Program-made: the position numbers and the translations under genes
Part shown: piece by piece, positions 10,831 to 31,150 of the stretch
Layout of the letters: each line of letters begins with the position of its first letter
Numbering within the stretch: the stretch's first letter is position 1
Notes under the pieces: generated by a model
What the model saw: the letters and a program-made list of their open reading frames with translations, nothing else
Database searches by the model: none
Told to the model about the DNA's origin: nothing
DNA from: Hydractinia symbiolongicarpus
Taxonomy: Eukaryota; Cnidaria; Hydrozoa; Anthoathecata; Hydractiniidae
NCBI RefSeq assembly: GCF_029227915.1
Contig: NC_079876.1
Span: 23,128,001 to 23,192,000, forward strand
DNA length: 64,000 nt
Reading direction: 5' to 3'

Positions 10831-11487
10831 AAGTGTGCAAATTTTCGCGAGGAGAAATTTTTTCCTCGCGAAATTTTTGAAAAGCCTCGATTCGCTAAAG
10901 TAAATTATAAAAATCACACATTTACCACATATTTTCATAAGTAATGCTTCTTTAAAGATTTCATCGCTATAAAAATTTAGTACCAAGGTGAACAGATAAC
11001 TTGTAACTTGGTTTGAAATAAAACTTTCCAAAATTAAGCACTGAAAAACATCAACAACCAAGATCCATCGTCCTCGCCGTGTGCAGGTGAAGAACGAGGA
11101 TTTGATCAAATTGTTTTTCTGGGCTGAAAATTTGTAGCATCGGGACAACTAAATAATTTATAGTAGCCAATATACTGGAATATGAAAAGCAGCCTGTGCC
11201 ACGGTCTTGTTAAGGCGTCAAAATAAGCGCTAGCGGCTTTGGGATGGGCAACAAGCCCTGAAGACGAGAATGAGTTTTATTTATTCCAGGCGCATTTGAC
11301 ATATATTTGATTCCATATTTTGCCTGTTACGCGAAAATAAATCCTCGCGAAATTTTTGAGAACTCTCGTTTCGCGAAAATAAATCCTCGCGAAATTTTCG
11401 AAAACCATCTATTCGCGAAAATAAATCCTCGCGAAATGCAATTTTTTTAGCTCGCGAAAATAAATCCTTGCAAAAATTTGTACACTT
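10831..11487. mobile_element. Miniature inverted-repeat element with internal CGCGAAA tandem repeat
   Basis: The left end AAGTGTGCAAATTTTCGCG and the complement of the right end AAGTGTACAAATTTTTGCA form inverted repeats. Inside, 11322-11460 carries three to four copies of a unit of about 49 bp containing CGCGAAAATAAATCCTCGCG. Similar CGCGAAA-rich material occurs at 23826-24409, about 35520-35600 and 44796-45114, so this is a dispersed family. No target duplication could be settled. Confidence 0.55.
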
Positions 11488-12214
11488 GTACATGTCGAGA
11501 GTGCTGAAAGTAGCATCTCGTAATTGCAAAACGTCTAATATCATCCCAGAAAAACTCCCTAAAAATGCGAAACCGGAATTTATCAACGATGCTTTTTCAT
11601 CGCCAACACACCGCCATTTTTATATTTGTGCTTTAGTCATCTTTTGCCTTTTTGTGGTATCTGTGCTTTAATTAAAAAAACTACCTTACATTTACTTTCA
11701 ATATTGTGCGTTCAGCCATTCATCACGAGGGAGAAATGGTAAAGTCGACATTTTGGTAGCTAAACCAAGCACTCTTACTTTTCTTCGCAGTATGACTCCA
11801 GAGAATAGTTTTGTGTGCTGAGCTAAAAAAATAACAGATAGGAAAAGATAATAGAAGTAAAGTGTTTCGGTTCAGTAAGCAACCTTATAAATATAGTGTA
11901 TTTATTTTAGGCTGATTCAAAAGTATGTTAGCCACTGTTTTAAAACCTCGGAACAAACAACTTTATTTTAGATTTTGTATCAGAAAAGAAGGTGGTCAGA
12001 GTACAATTAAAGTACAATTCTTTTAACCTCAAGTAAACGAGACTTTCTTTTTACTTTGTTAAACAACATTTGCTATGCTTCAATTTGACAGTTTAAGACA
12101 TGTGACACATTAACATATTTCAGTTGTTTTCATACTGAAATTTGAATCGTAGTAATGTTTCTCAGTACATAAAAACACTCGAGCAGAATATCGCAGTCGA
12201 CATTTCAAACCGCC
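11488..12214. other. Upstream region of the alkaline phosphatase gene
   Basis: No coding signal. It should contain the promoter and 5' untranslated region of the phosphatase gene that starts at 12215, but I cannot point to a convincing TATA box or initiator. Confidence 0.4.
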
Positions 12215-22094
<9,880 letters not shown>

Positions 22095-22489
22095 GACTTT
22101 TAGTGAGAAAGTTACAAATGTAAGTCCCATTGGGTACATGCATTCAGAAAAACATTTCTTGATTCTCAAAGAACGGGTAAATGTTATATTAAAATTATTT
22201 TAATTATTTAAAATCGTATAGGTTGACGTAAAATATATCACAGGTAACAGTGCTTTTTCAATAGGCGAGTTCTGCGCGGATTCTTCAGAATTGCATGCAT
22301 CGGCGAAATATGCCGTTTCATCACTACAATTTAGCCACTAAATTCAAATGCATAACATATCCGTCTATCGACTAAATTGCAATTGTAGAATAAAAAAACG
22401 TATTTCAATCATATATCTTGAGTTATTTCTGGAGATCTGGAAATCTCCCCAAAAAGTCCGTCCTAGACAACCTGCGCAATAAGAACAAA
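22095..22489. other. 3' flank of the alkaline phosphatase gene
   Basis: Probable 3' untranslated region with a candidate AATAAA-type signal at about 22389-22395. No gene seen. Confidence 0.45.
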
Positions 22490-22950
22490 CTAGCCGTAAG
22501 ACCCGGCGTCGAAACGCCAGGTTAAGTCACAGCGAATAAACCTTCCCGACGTTGAACGTCAGCGTAAGTGCTTAAGTGCTGGTTTCAGGTTTCGAGAAAT
22601 AACTTTCCTGCAACTTAAACGGAAATAAAATGTAGTAGATGTTGTTTAACGGTCAAGGCAACAAAATTCGGCTTTGCGAAATGTAAGTTCCTGTAAAGGT
22701 TAAAAATAGTCGCTGAGTAGAGGTAAACCATGTCGCACATCTGTGTGGAGTGTTAACAGCAGCAATACCCTTTTTAGAAATTTTATTGCTGCTTCGGTTT
22801 AAATAAAACACAGGAAACAGCCGCTCATTGCTCCATCTAGCTAAAGCAATCACTCAGACGATTTTATTTTGCAGAGTAAGTTTTCGTGAAAGTAGCAAAA
22901 TTAATTACCAGTTTAAATAAAAACACAGATTACAGCCTTTAATTCGAGTA
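22490..22950 (-). mobile_element. Helitron-like fragment related to the 3068-5748 element
   Basis: The plus-strand left edge CTAGCCGTAAGACCCGGCG with a GGCGTCGAAACGCC hairpin matches the 3068 terminus type. The following sequence carries the same internal landmarks (TTTTATTGCTGCTTCGGTTT, ACACAGGAAACAGCC). The opposite end could not be found, so the right boundary is approximate. Confidence 0.45.
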
Positions 22951-23374
22951 TAGGTTTTGATTGTCTGTTACGGTAAAGCGCTAAATGTAGCTCGCAAAAA
23001 GTAGAGTCTGTTCAACTGTTTCTTAATCGTCTCAGCGCATACAAAAGAGGTCAGCGGAAATATTCTGATAACGCGCATGCGTAGATCAAATGCTTACTGC
23101 GCTTTCTACCACTAGACTGAGCAATATTTTGCCACTACATTTTGATATTCTCATAGTGGTTAATTAACATATGTTCCGGTCCTGAAAAATCTGATAATTT
23201 TATATGTCGGATTAGAATCGTGAAAATTTTGGAAAACGGATTCGGCATGTGGCAGCACTTAGTCGAAATGTTTGATTTAATAACAAAAACAATTTAAATA
23301 TATGATCATTAGATCAGGGTTTATACCTTTGAGAAAAATAAGTGTTGTAACGCCACTGTTTTGTTAAATACATA

Positions 23375-23679
23375 CAGTATTCTCTCCCATTAGCGGACAC
23401 CGTCTGTGCAAGAGCAAAGGGTCCGCTTATTGTTCGAAAAAAGGTAAACTAAATATCTTTGGCCTTTAACTTTCTCGGACTGTCTGCTAATTGAAAAAAG
23501 GCATATTCACTATTTTGTGCAAAAGATATTATCCACTATTTAGAAAGTTTTTGAGAACTTTAAGTAGAAAACGGCCAGTAAAAATTTTTTCCCTGCTAAT
23601 TAGAGGTGTTCGCCGTTCAGAGGGCCCGCCATTCAGAGGGTCCGCCATTTAGAGGGTCCGTTAATTGGAGAGAAAACTG
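23375..23679. mobile_element. Pogo/Tigger-like miniature element with TA duplication
   Basis: Inverted ends CAGTATTCTCTCCCATTAGC and (complement of the right end) CAGTTTTCTCTCCAATTAAC are each flanked by TA. Inside the right end a short unit, GAGGGTCCGCCATT, is repeated about three times. TA duplication and CAGT..TCTC ends fit the pogo/Tigger branch of Tc1/mariner. Non-coding. Confidence 0.7.
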
Positions 23680-23825
23680 TATAAAAACTTTTATAATTTG
23701 ATTTTAATTTCACTCGAAAGGCGGAAATAGAATGGTTAACAAACAATAAACCCACTTATAAAAAGTTCTAAAAATTATTGTTCTTCTCATTGTTTCTTTT
23801 AATTTCTTTAAATAGGCGCGAATAA

Positions 23826-24409
23826 GTTAAGTGGATAAAATTTCGCGCGGATTAAATTTCGTGGTTTTTTTTTGCAACAACAGTTAAATTAAATCCACGC
23901 GATTTTTTTTAAGGGGTAGAGTGAAGTAGGCATGATTTTTAATCATTTTTTTTTATGATATTCTTTCTTTGTTTACATGATAAGCACGATAAAGACTATA
24001 AAAAACAATTTTTAATCAGTTTTTATTATATTAACTCCTTGATTAAATGTACTTTTCACATATTTTGATTTTGTGAAAAATTTTCTAATATCTTTACAAC
24101 ATGACTCTTCCGATTGTTGGGTATTAACGGATTTCTGGCTTTTTCTCTTCGTTTTGTTGATACTCCCCCCAGACGTTAGTGAAAGAAACATTCTAATAGT
24201 GAGTATACCAGGACGAAGATGACAAAGTCATTGAAGAAGATTAGGATGAAAAAACAATAAGTTGAAAACAACCTTTTTTCGCTTGTATGCAAAATCAAAT
24301 CTACGCGAAATCTTCCAGGAAGGGATTAAGCACGAAATTAAATACACGCGAAATTAAAATTTTTCGGTCGACCGCGAAATTAGATCCACACGACATTTTA
24401 TCTAGTTAA
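23826..24409. mobile_element. Miniature element with CGCG-rich inverted ends
   Basis: Left end GTTAAGTGGATAAAATTTCG and the complement of the right end TTAACTAGATAAAATGTCG form inverted repeats, followed inward by GGATTAAATTTCG and GGATCTAATTTCG. No coding capacity. Related to the CGCGAAA family at 10831 and 44796. Confidence 0.5.
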
Positions 24410-24411
24410 GG

Positions 24412-24547
24412 TAGTAATCACATGTTTGGTATCGTGAAATTTTGGGATAAATTTACCTTGTTCGATTTTTGAAATTTACAAAAATTTCAAAAATCAAACG
24501 AGGTAAATTTAACCCAAAATTTAACGGTACCAAACATGTGATTACTA
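24412..24547. repeat. 136-bp imperfect palindrome
   Basis: Arms beginning TAGTAATCACATGTTTGGTA and ending with its complement are near-identical over about 65 bp with a very short loop. It abuts the preceding miniature element. Likely a foldback-type element. Confidence 0.8.
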
Positions 24548-24832
24548 GTTAGTCAAGCTTTCAATATACGATGTTTATCTGTATTTTTAAATTACTAGCT
24601 TCTAGTAAGGGCGCTGGGTAGGCAAAATATTTGTGCAAAAGAGATGGGCATTACGAAAACCACCTAAATCCTTCGTAATGATGTACCACCAGCGACATTT
24701 TTTTCCTCGAGAAAAATAATTGCATTGACGACGTAAAATATATTTCATTGAAAGAGTGATTGCGTTTATAACGAAGAAAAAATACGTCATATCTGCCAAA
24801 AGTCGCACCACTACTTTCACAGTTTCTTTATG

Positions 24833-25166
24833 ATGTCCTGCGGATCTGTAGGACGTCCTAAGGATGTCTAGGACGTCCAACGGGCCTCCAGGACGTCCTA
24901 CGGGGCTCTAGGATGTCTTAAGAGTCTCTAAGACGTCCTACAGGCCTCTAGGACGTCCTAAGGGTCTCTACGACGTTCTATAGGTTCTCTAGGACATCCT
25001 AGGAAGATCTAGGACGTCCTATGGGGCTCTAGGACGTTTTACAAGTCCTCTAGGACGCCTTAGGAATATCTAGGACGTCCTACGTGGTTCTAGGACGTCC
25101 TAAGGGTCTCTAACACGTCCTAAGTATATTTGGGACGTCCTACGGAGCTCTAGGACGTCCTAAGGA
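24833..25166. repeat. Left subterminal array of a 20-bp GGACGTCC unit
   Basis: About sixteen head-to-tail units with consensus TAGGACGTCCTAnGGnnCTC, each 20-21 bp (two helical turns) and each centred on the palindrome GGACGTCC. Degenerate positions are concentrated outside the palindrome. Confidence 0.9.
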
Positions 25167-25527
25167 ATAACCACATGATTTTGTGGCGTCTAAGTATAAC
25201 TAATAATATTTGAAGCAAAGAAGATTTCTTAACCTTATATTTTTTATACTAATGTCGTATTTGCTCTAATGGCTGCGATTTCGAATAATGACATTGTGAC
25301 AAATTTGAACAAGATATTGCTTTCCTTCGACGCAGGAAGGACTATATTAATTATGGCAACAGTGTCAATCGAAGAAATAAGTAATTGAGGATATAAAGTG
25401 TGCCATTTCCGTATTGAGATATCCAAATCTTGTGATTTGCTTTGTAGCTGGCTGTATAGCTATCAAAACTGAAAAGTTGAGCTAGCTAAACTGTCCTGTC
25501 TGATCCCCCACTTTTGTTTTTTTATAG

Positions 25528-26000
25528 ATCTGCCAATTTCTGATTAAAAGAGGTGTGGACAATCCTGCAGTAGATACTTTGAGAACCAACAAGGTATTAG
25601 TTACTACTAGTCGTTAGCCCGTGGAAAAATCCACGGGTTCGCCAGTCCTTTTTATACCGCATTGCGTGCGTCTCGCTACCTGCGCAGCTAAGCTACCATT
25701 TTGCGTGACAGACAGACGGACGGACGGACAGACGTGTACGGGTATTATAATATAGATTAATTTTATTTTCTTGCCACTTGGTGCACAATAATATATCTCC
25801 AAACATTTTATTATTATTTCTATTGTCTGTTTCAGATGGATGGCGAAGCTATTAATGCATCCACTGACGAAATGATTAAATCAATGGCTTTGACAGCAAT
25901 AGGAGATATCCTGGCTCTCAGAGCTTATACAAAACATGGTAAAGCCAAATTAAGCCAAGTTAAGGCTGAATTAGCTGCTGCCATTAAAAATGGTCATGCT
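25528..26000 (+). pseudogene. SAM-like domain exons of a mobile gene (truncated)
   Basis: Exon 25528-25593 (acceptor TTTATAG, donor GTATTA; ICQFLIKRGVDNPAVDTLRT) joins in phase 0 to the exon from 25836 (acceptor GTTTCAG; MDGEAINASTDEMIKSMAL, then GDILALRAYT). Together they look like the five-helix SAM-like module with a G-D-x-L-A-L-(K/R) end found at the start of transposon-associated integrase or HECT genes in cnidarians and fishes. The reading frame runs into the left repeat of the nested element near 26000, where the gene is cut off. The 5' exon is not identified. A 150-bp Helitron copy sits in the intron. Confidence 0.45.
25607..25756 (-). mobile_element. Intact 150-bp Helitron-like element
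   Basis: The best-preserved copy in the window. On the minus strand it starts TCTATATTATAATACCCGT, contains GTCTGTCCGTCCGTCCGTC, and ends with stem CCCGTGG, loop ATTTTT, stem CCACGGG, then CTAACGA and CTAG. The flanks are A before TC and T after CTAG, the expected Helitron insertion site with no target duplication. Too short to encode anything, so it depends on an autonomous Helitron such as the source of the 32030-32980 helicase remnant. Confidence 0.78.
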
Positions 26001-29000
26001 GTTCTTCCCAATCTTAGGACACTGCCCAATAATTGGACATAAAAATGCTCATTCTTAAGACTGGGCAAGGCGTCACAAGATTGGGCAGGAGACCATGTTA
26101 GGCCCATCTTTTGACGCCTTTAAAATTTTAAAGAATTGATGTGCCACATAAGCTCTGTTGTTTGCAAGACCCAACAACCATTCTCAGGCACATTAAAACA
26201 TCATATTTGGAGTATATGATAACAAAAACCGAAAGACAAAAAACTGTTGAATTGACCAGGCCAGTTTTTGGGCGTTGTAAAAATCGTAGCTAGCTAGCTA
26301 GCTAGCTACGATTGAGCGTGAATTATTCGATTGTATCAATTTGTTTTTGTTAACAAACATATACTTAACAAAAAACAACGGAGTCTTATTAAACCACGTA
26401 ACCTTATTGTGTACTTTTGAATCTTGTCGGTGATAACTCAACCAAAAGAAATGTCACAAGTTAAAGAGGTCATAGCCAAAGAAAAGCAAATGTTGAAAAA
26501 TTTCTTCGAAACCAACAAGAATAATCTATCGTTATAAAATCATACACATTCAAAAATAAAGCAAAAATAGAATATACTTTCCAAAATACGCTGTTTCATT
26601 TTGCTAAAACTATTTCCTTTCAAAAGAAGGTAAAAATACTACACAATGTGTCAAGCAAATACTTAAACCTATGTATAAAAATTTAAACAAATGAATGTTA
26701 AAGACTAAAAAATAACATACTCTTTTCCGTAAGTTAACAAAAAGATTCGTAAAAGACTAAAAAGATATTGCGTCAATAAGAACAAAAAGTGTGTTCACAT
26801 AAACAGAGTGTATCCAAAAAGTATGAAATTCAAAATCAATCAAGAATACTTAAACCATCATGCACAGACAAATGGTCATTGCTGTTGAAATGGACATTCA
26901 AACTGGTTTGAAATTGCGTAAATGATTGAAATTGACGTGGTAGGATTAAAATTTTGAAGCATGCTTTCGCTAGAGGATACAAGTATTTTGGATTCTCATC
27001 AACAAATTCAACTTTTATTGAAGACGTAGGTAACAAACTTGACGATCCTGTTATAAATCTAACCAAAAAAGGAACTGATTTTGTACAACTTTTAATATAG
27101 CGATTAAGATATGTGCTGATTATTCAGTCCTGTAGGCATGTCTCATTAAAAAAAATCTGTTCAATTAGTGATTTTGCAGTTGGAGTACAAGTTGAATAAA
27201 ATGAATCAATCATACTTTCACTCAAGTTCTGCCAAAATGACCCCATACCTTTAACAATATATTGCATTGGTTGATATAGTTTGTTTATCAAAGCAGTGTT
27301 CGCAGCTTTCAAACATAATGCCAATACGTTATTTGGTTTTGGCATATCGAAAACGTTATAACTGTAAAGGACGTCGACTATAGGTTGATCACTTGTCTCT
27401 TCTTCTTTGGAAAATCGCAATATTGTTTCTGTCTCATATGGTGTGACGAAATTGAGAAAGGAACATAGTAATTGTTGTTTATCAACACGATCAAACAAAA
27501 GTTTCTTCACAGTGCTTTTACACAGTTGCAAAGGGAAAATAGCATACTGAATGAAAGCATGGTTTACAATACTTCCAATTATTTCCAACTCCTCTTCATC
27601 AACACAGTCATCAAGTGGTACTTTTTCCATAACACCGTCCATTTTCTCAAAAAGCTTTTTATAAAAGTCAGCATATCAATCCTTTATAACACCATCGCCA
27701 TAAGCTATCTCACCGCTAAATCTAAATGTAGCTTTATGTGAAATATATTAAAAATTATCGCTGGAAATATCAAAATACAAAGTAGAGTTATTTAGCTTTG
27801 ATAGTTCATTTGCACGAAACTCTTGCAGGCTATCAAACTCTTGACCCTTTTTATAATCATTAGATTTGAATTCCAACAACATTTCTGACTGAAGATTCCT
27901 ATTTTCGACAAGATGATCATGCGTATTATTCTTTTGTTCAGCAACAGTCGGTGAAACAACATCGTCATAATCTGATATAGTGATTGTAGCAAAACCACGA
28001 AGCTAACTGTTCCACCTGGTGTCATGGGTGTTGGTGTTTCCTCTTCATTAACATCAAATATGCCAGAGAATACTTTTTCATCTAGAGAAACTTTTTGTCG
28101 ATCATAATTGATTAGGGTAAAATGCTCTGGCTGTAAAGATAGTCACCCAACCCAATCATACACCTGAATAATTTTAGCAGTATCATGAAATAGACGTGCT
28201 TTATTTCCTAAAGGACGGGAGGCGTATGGATATTGTGACATGTGCCACACTAAGATCAGGTTCTGGCATGACTCGATTCTTTCTTATGTTCATAATATCA
28301 ATTAACTGACGTTATTTTACTGCTACAGCATCCTCTATTTCTTCAGTTTCATTTAACAATGATTGTGGTTGTTTATTTTCGTTTTTAACATCACTTTTCT
28401 TTTTATCGGCCTCTAGTGACGTATTATAAGCTTCATCAATTTCATCTCTCAATCTTTTGCGTTCTATGGGTGAACCTAACAGAATAGGACGGTTATTATC
28501 TTCATCACCAACTAAATTAATATTAGCGACTTATTGATTATTGAAAGGACTTTCAAATAAAACATCGTCGTCTTGGTCATCCTCAAAGATATTGCTCTTT
28601 AACTTTGTGAACAAACTGGACAAAATGGATTTCTTTTTTATTTTGAGATAAATGCGAATAAGTTTCAGATTATGTTCTTAAACATAACTCTCTAATGTCA
28701 AATCATCACTTAGCTTGTCACCAGAGAGACTACCAACATATGTTTCAAACAGTGACAATGAACCCAAAACTGGATTGTTATCCTTTGAAAAAAAAGTTTT
28801 ATGCAATTTTTCTTTTATACCACTCATAGTAATGTCTTGAGGTAAGGAAAGTTTTCTGGATCCACCAGTACATTTCACATAAGAATATTTTTTTAATCTC
28901 TCATTAAAGTTCTGCAAAACAGCATTTACAGTAAATGAAAGTTTATTTGGTTTCTCCCTTGCATTGTTCTGCCCAATCTTGGAACGTGCCCCGTCTTAAG

Positions 29001-29095
29001 ACTGGCCAGGCCAATCTTCTGACAGTGACAAATGGGTAGCCAGTCTTAAGACTGGACTGCCCAATCTATAGACATACATGTCCACTCTTAGAACA
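26000..29095 (-). mobile_element. Nested 3.1-kb element with AGTCTTAAGACT palindromic ends, carrying a HECT gene
   Basis: Both ends start with TGTTCT in inverted orientation and hold several related palindromic motifs: CCCAATCTT, GTCTTAAGACTGG and ATTCTTAAGACTGGGC at 26000-26115 and 28966-29095. The SAM-like frame to its left ends exactly here. The interior is filled by the HECT-type pseudogene. No clear target duplication is visible. An alternative is that the repeats are internal parts of the larger element. Confidence 0.45.
26836..28960 (-). pseudogene. HECT-type E3 ubiquitin ligase-like gene (G2E3-like mobile family), broken
   Basis: HECT proteins take ubiquitin from an E2 on a catalytic cysteine and pass it to targets. 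On the minus strand, about 28920-28678 encodes a ubiquitin-like or GGGTR-type module (YVKCTGGSRKLSLPQDIT). An acidic, low-complexity linker follows (EDDQDDDVLFESPFNN). The HECT N-lobe starts near 27770 (ATFRFSGEIAYGDGVIKD) and runs through EEELEIIGSIVNHAFIQYAI; the C-lobe has VRFITGSSSL and LAKACFKILILP, whose cysteine is the expected catalytic residue. The N- and C-lobes are in frame but split by a TGA at 27126-27124; another TGA lies near 27675, and stops and shifts are common at 28000-28300. The gene is therefore dead, though recognisable over most of its length. Family identity is by motif; fine placement is uncertain. Confidence 0.65.
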
Positions 29096-29362
29096 ATTGT
29101 GGAAAACAAAGATTGTATCATTTTGTTTTTGTTCTTTTTACTACTGAAATACATTTTTTTAAGATATAAAATTGTACGTATTTTTCATTTCTATTTCACA
29201 CAAAATTTATCTTCTAGAGCAGGTGAAAACATTATTTTATAAATAAAATTTAAAATTGCAACATTTCTATTGTCAATACAAGGTATAAATAAAGATGTTC
29301 AGCCTCTTCGCGTGAACGCGGATGCTGCAAATTATGCTCTTCCATCAAAATGTTTGATAGTT

Positions 29363-29900
29363 CTATAAACTCATTCTGACAAGGAATAGCTCGAGGTTTT
29401 TTCGACTAAAACTGTCGATTTCACCGATACAAAAACCGAAGGCTTTAAATTTATCGTTCCCGTGAATGTGCCAGACATCGTTCGGACTATTTGTTCTATA
29501 TTCCCTTCTTTTCAATCGATACTTTCTTCTCCTTTCAACACCAGATGGGTCTAGCTCTTTTAAAGCTGCTCTAACTAACCTGGTTGGTATTTGTATTCCT
29601 TTTTCTAACAAATGCTGATATATACTACGGTATCCACGGTTTTCTCTAACTTCCTGAATCTCTTGTTTGACTTTGTCTAATATTGTGGATGTTGATACAT
29701 CAGCTCCTTTAAAAGGCGATGCAAAGTTCTCATACTTATTGAAATATCATGGTACCGGCGCCAGAGTTCTAAATTGTCATTATACTGATATCCACAACGA
29801 AAAAAGATGAATGATAATGTTTCTTTTGGAGTTCCCAATATCTGAACTATCCATACCTTTTTCTAAAGTTAAAGAAAATACAAATGATGCATTTACTGAT
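29363..29900 (-). pseudogene. Integrase-type (RNase H-fold) transposase gene, broken
   Basis: On the minus strand motifs of the animal and fungal 'integrase core' transposon family appear in order with frameshifts: KRNIIIHLFSLWIS, ISMRTLHRLLK (helix-turn-helix), a helical stretch with LDKVKQEIQEVRENRGYRS, GIQIPTRLVRAALKELDPSG, and then NDVWHIHGNDKFKAFGFCIG with EIDSFSRK. In the family the first strand normally reads WHIDG, the aspartate being the probable first catalytic residue; here it is histidine. The frame ends at 29363, well before the third acidic residue. It would have been the recombinase of the 24785-30408 element. Confidence 0.65.
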
Positions 29901-30093
29901 TGAAGAAAAGAAACTGGAAAAATCATGATAAACCGCTCACCACAATCCGTTCCTTGTAAGTCCCTTCTTCTTCTTTCTTTTACATTAATCAAAATCCATA
30001 CACGAAGTCGACATAACAGACAAAACGCACTGCCGATAATATCCCCTTTGGTCGAAAGCTAAAATGCTATACTTTAAACCTGGTTCCACGTGA

Positions 30094-30361
30094 CAGGACG
30101 TCCTAGAGGTCTGCAGGACGTCCTAGAGGTATTTAGGACGTCCTAGAGACCCGTAGGACGTCCTAGGGATCTTCAGGACGTCCTAGAGGTATTTAGGACT
30201 TCCTAGAGATCCGTAGGACGTCCTAGGGATCTTCAGGACGTCCTAGAGGTATTTAGGACGTCCTAGAGGGCTGCAGGACGTCCTGGAGATTTTTAGGACG
30301 TCCTAGAATTTGTAGGACGTCCTAGACACCCGTAGGACGTCCTGGAGATTCGCAGGACGTT
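30094..30361. repeat. Right subterminal array of a 20-bp GGACGTCC unit
   Basis: About thirteen units of AGGACGTCCTAGAGnTnTnT type, 20 bp each, mirroring the left array. Neighbouring units share longer blocks (ATCTTC / GTATTT / CCCGT alternations), suggesting growth by unequal exchange of multi-unit blocks. Confidence 0.9.
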
Positions 30362-30815
30362 ATAAAAAAACAGTGAAAGTAGTGGTGCGTTTTTTGGCAG
30401 ATATGACGCTCCGTAAGAAAAGAATGTTAGCGGTTTTGGACTTGGAAAAAACTTACTTGCTCCTTGACCGGTACTGTCATCGGAGTTACTGAGCCCGGGG
30501 ACAATTTTGAAGTCAAGCAAGTTTGTGATTACCAAAAAGGGAAGGGAAGGGGGTTGTCTATAAGCAACTTAATATATAATTACTTAATGTTTACGTTTAG
30601 AGGTTAAAAAATAATTTCAAAAAATACTTTACTATTTTAGAATTAATATATTAAAAACAAATACCACATTTTAGACTTGACTTTGACATAACTTTATAAG
30701 GTATACCATGGAGTTTAGTATAATTTTTTAAAGATATTTGATTGTCTGAGGAAAATGTATGTATTAGTTCAGTTACATGAAGTTCTAACACTAAATTTTG
30801 ATGAGAGAGCGCATC

Positions 30816-31150
30816 TTACTTAAAATCTAATCTCCTGCTCTTAACAGCAAACTCATCGATGACTGATGAGATAGATGGTACAAACTTTTTGTTTATATGT
30901 AACAAAGCTAAACCATTCAACCTATCGGCCACCGTTGTACTGCGATTGTAGTTCTTTAACCTTCTCAAAGAAAAAGGGTGTTCACATTCGCAGGACGTCA
31001 CGGACAATATTGCAAGGATTGTTAATGCTACAGTCAAATTATTAAATTGAAGTGATGGTATTGCTTCAATAGTGTCTAAAATATTATCAGGATAGCTATT
31101 ATTTTTGCCGAAAATCTAACTCTGCATCAAGAGCTAAATAGTTTGGCATA
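30816..31150 (-). pseudogene. hAT transposase C-terminal dimerisation domain (remnant)
   Basis: The minus strand reads DTIEAIPSLQFNNLTVALTI, ILSVTSCECEHPFSLRRLKN, then RLNGLALLHINKKF and a terminal VIDEFAVKSRRLDFK stop. This is the conserved hAT dimerisation block (TSC.CER.FS.LR..K....S.....RL.GLALL.IH). Upstream, DDMPNYLALDAELDFRQK continues in another frame, as in ZMYM1-type hAT proteins. The catalytic region is missing. It lies just outside the right end of the 24785-30408 element. Confidence 0.8.

Larger units (their letters stand above)
24785..30408. mobile_element. 5.6-kb inverted-repeat transposon with SAM-like exons and a broken integrase-type gene
   Basis: Ends at 24785 and 30408 begin CGTCATATCTGCCAAAA and continue as inverted repeats for about 70 bp (shared CGCACCACTACTTTCAC), each running inward into an array of a 20-bp unit with a GGACGTCC core (24833-25166 and 30094-30361). 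Inside lie SAM-like exons on the plus strand (25528-26000) and an integrase-type remnant on the minus strand (29363-29900). A second element (26000-29095) carrying a HECT-type pseudogene and a 150-bp Helitron copy have inserted into it. I could not settle a target-site duplication or assign a named superfamily. The inverted ends plus arrays are seen directly; calling it one transposon is inference. Confidence 0.65.

Noticed and set aside
10482-10832. Plus-strand open frame of 116 codons
   Set aside because: No domain, biased AT-rich composition and no splice or start context; it ends at the border of a miniature element.
11281-11586. Open frame with a repeated EDLFSR peptide on the minus strand
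   Set aside because: The peptide repeat is simply translation of the CGCGAAAATAAATCCT tandem repeat inside the miniature element.
24602-24880. Minus-strand open frame of 92 codons at the left end of the large element
   Set aside because: It crosses the inverted end and start of the GGACGTCC array and resembles no protein.
24833-25166. Regularly spaced palindromic repeats resembling a CRISPR array
   Set aside because: Units are contiguous 20-mers without unique spacers, in a eukaryotic intron-rich context and paired with a mirrored array at the other end of a transposon.
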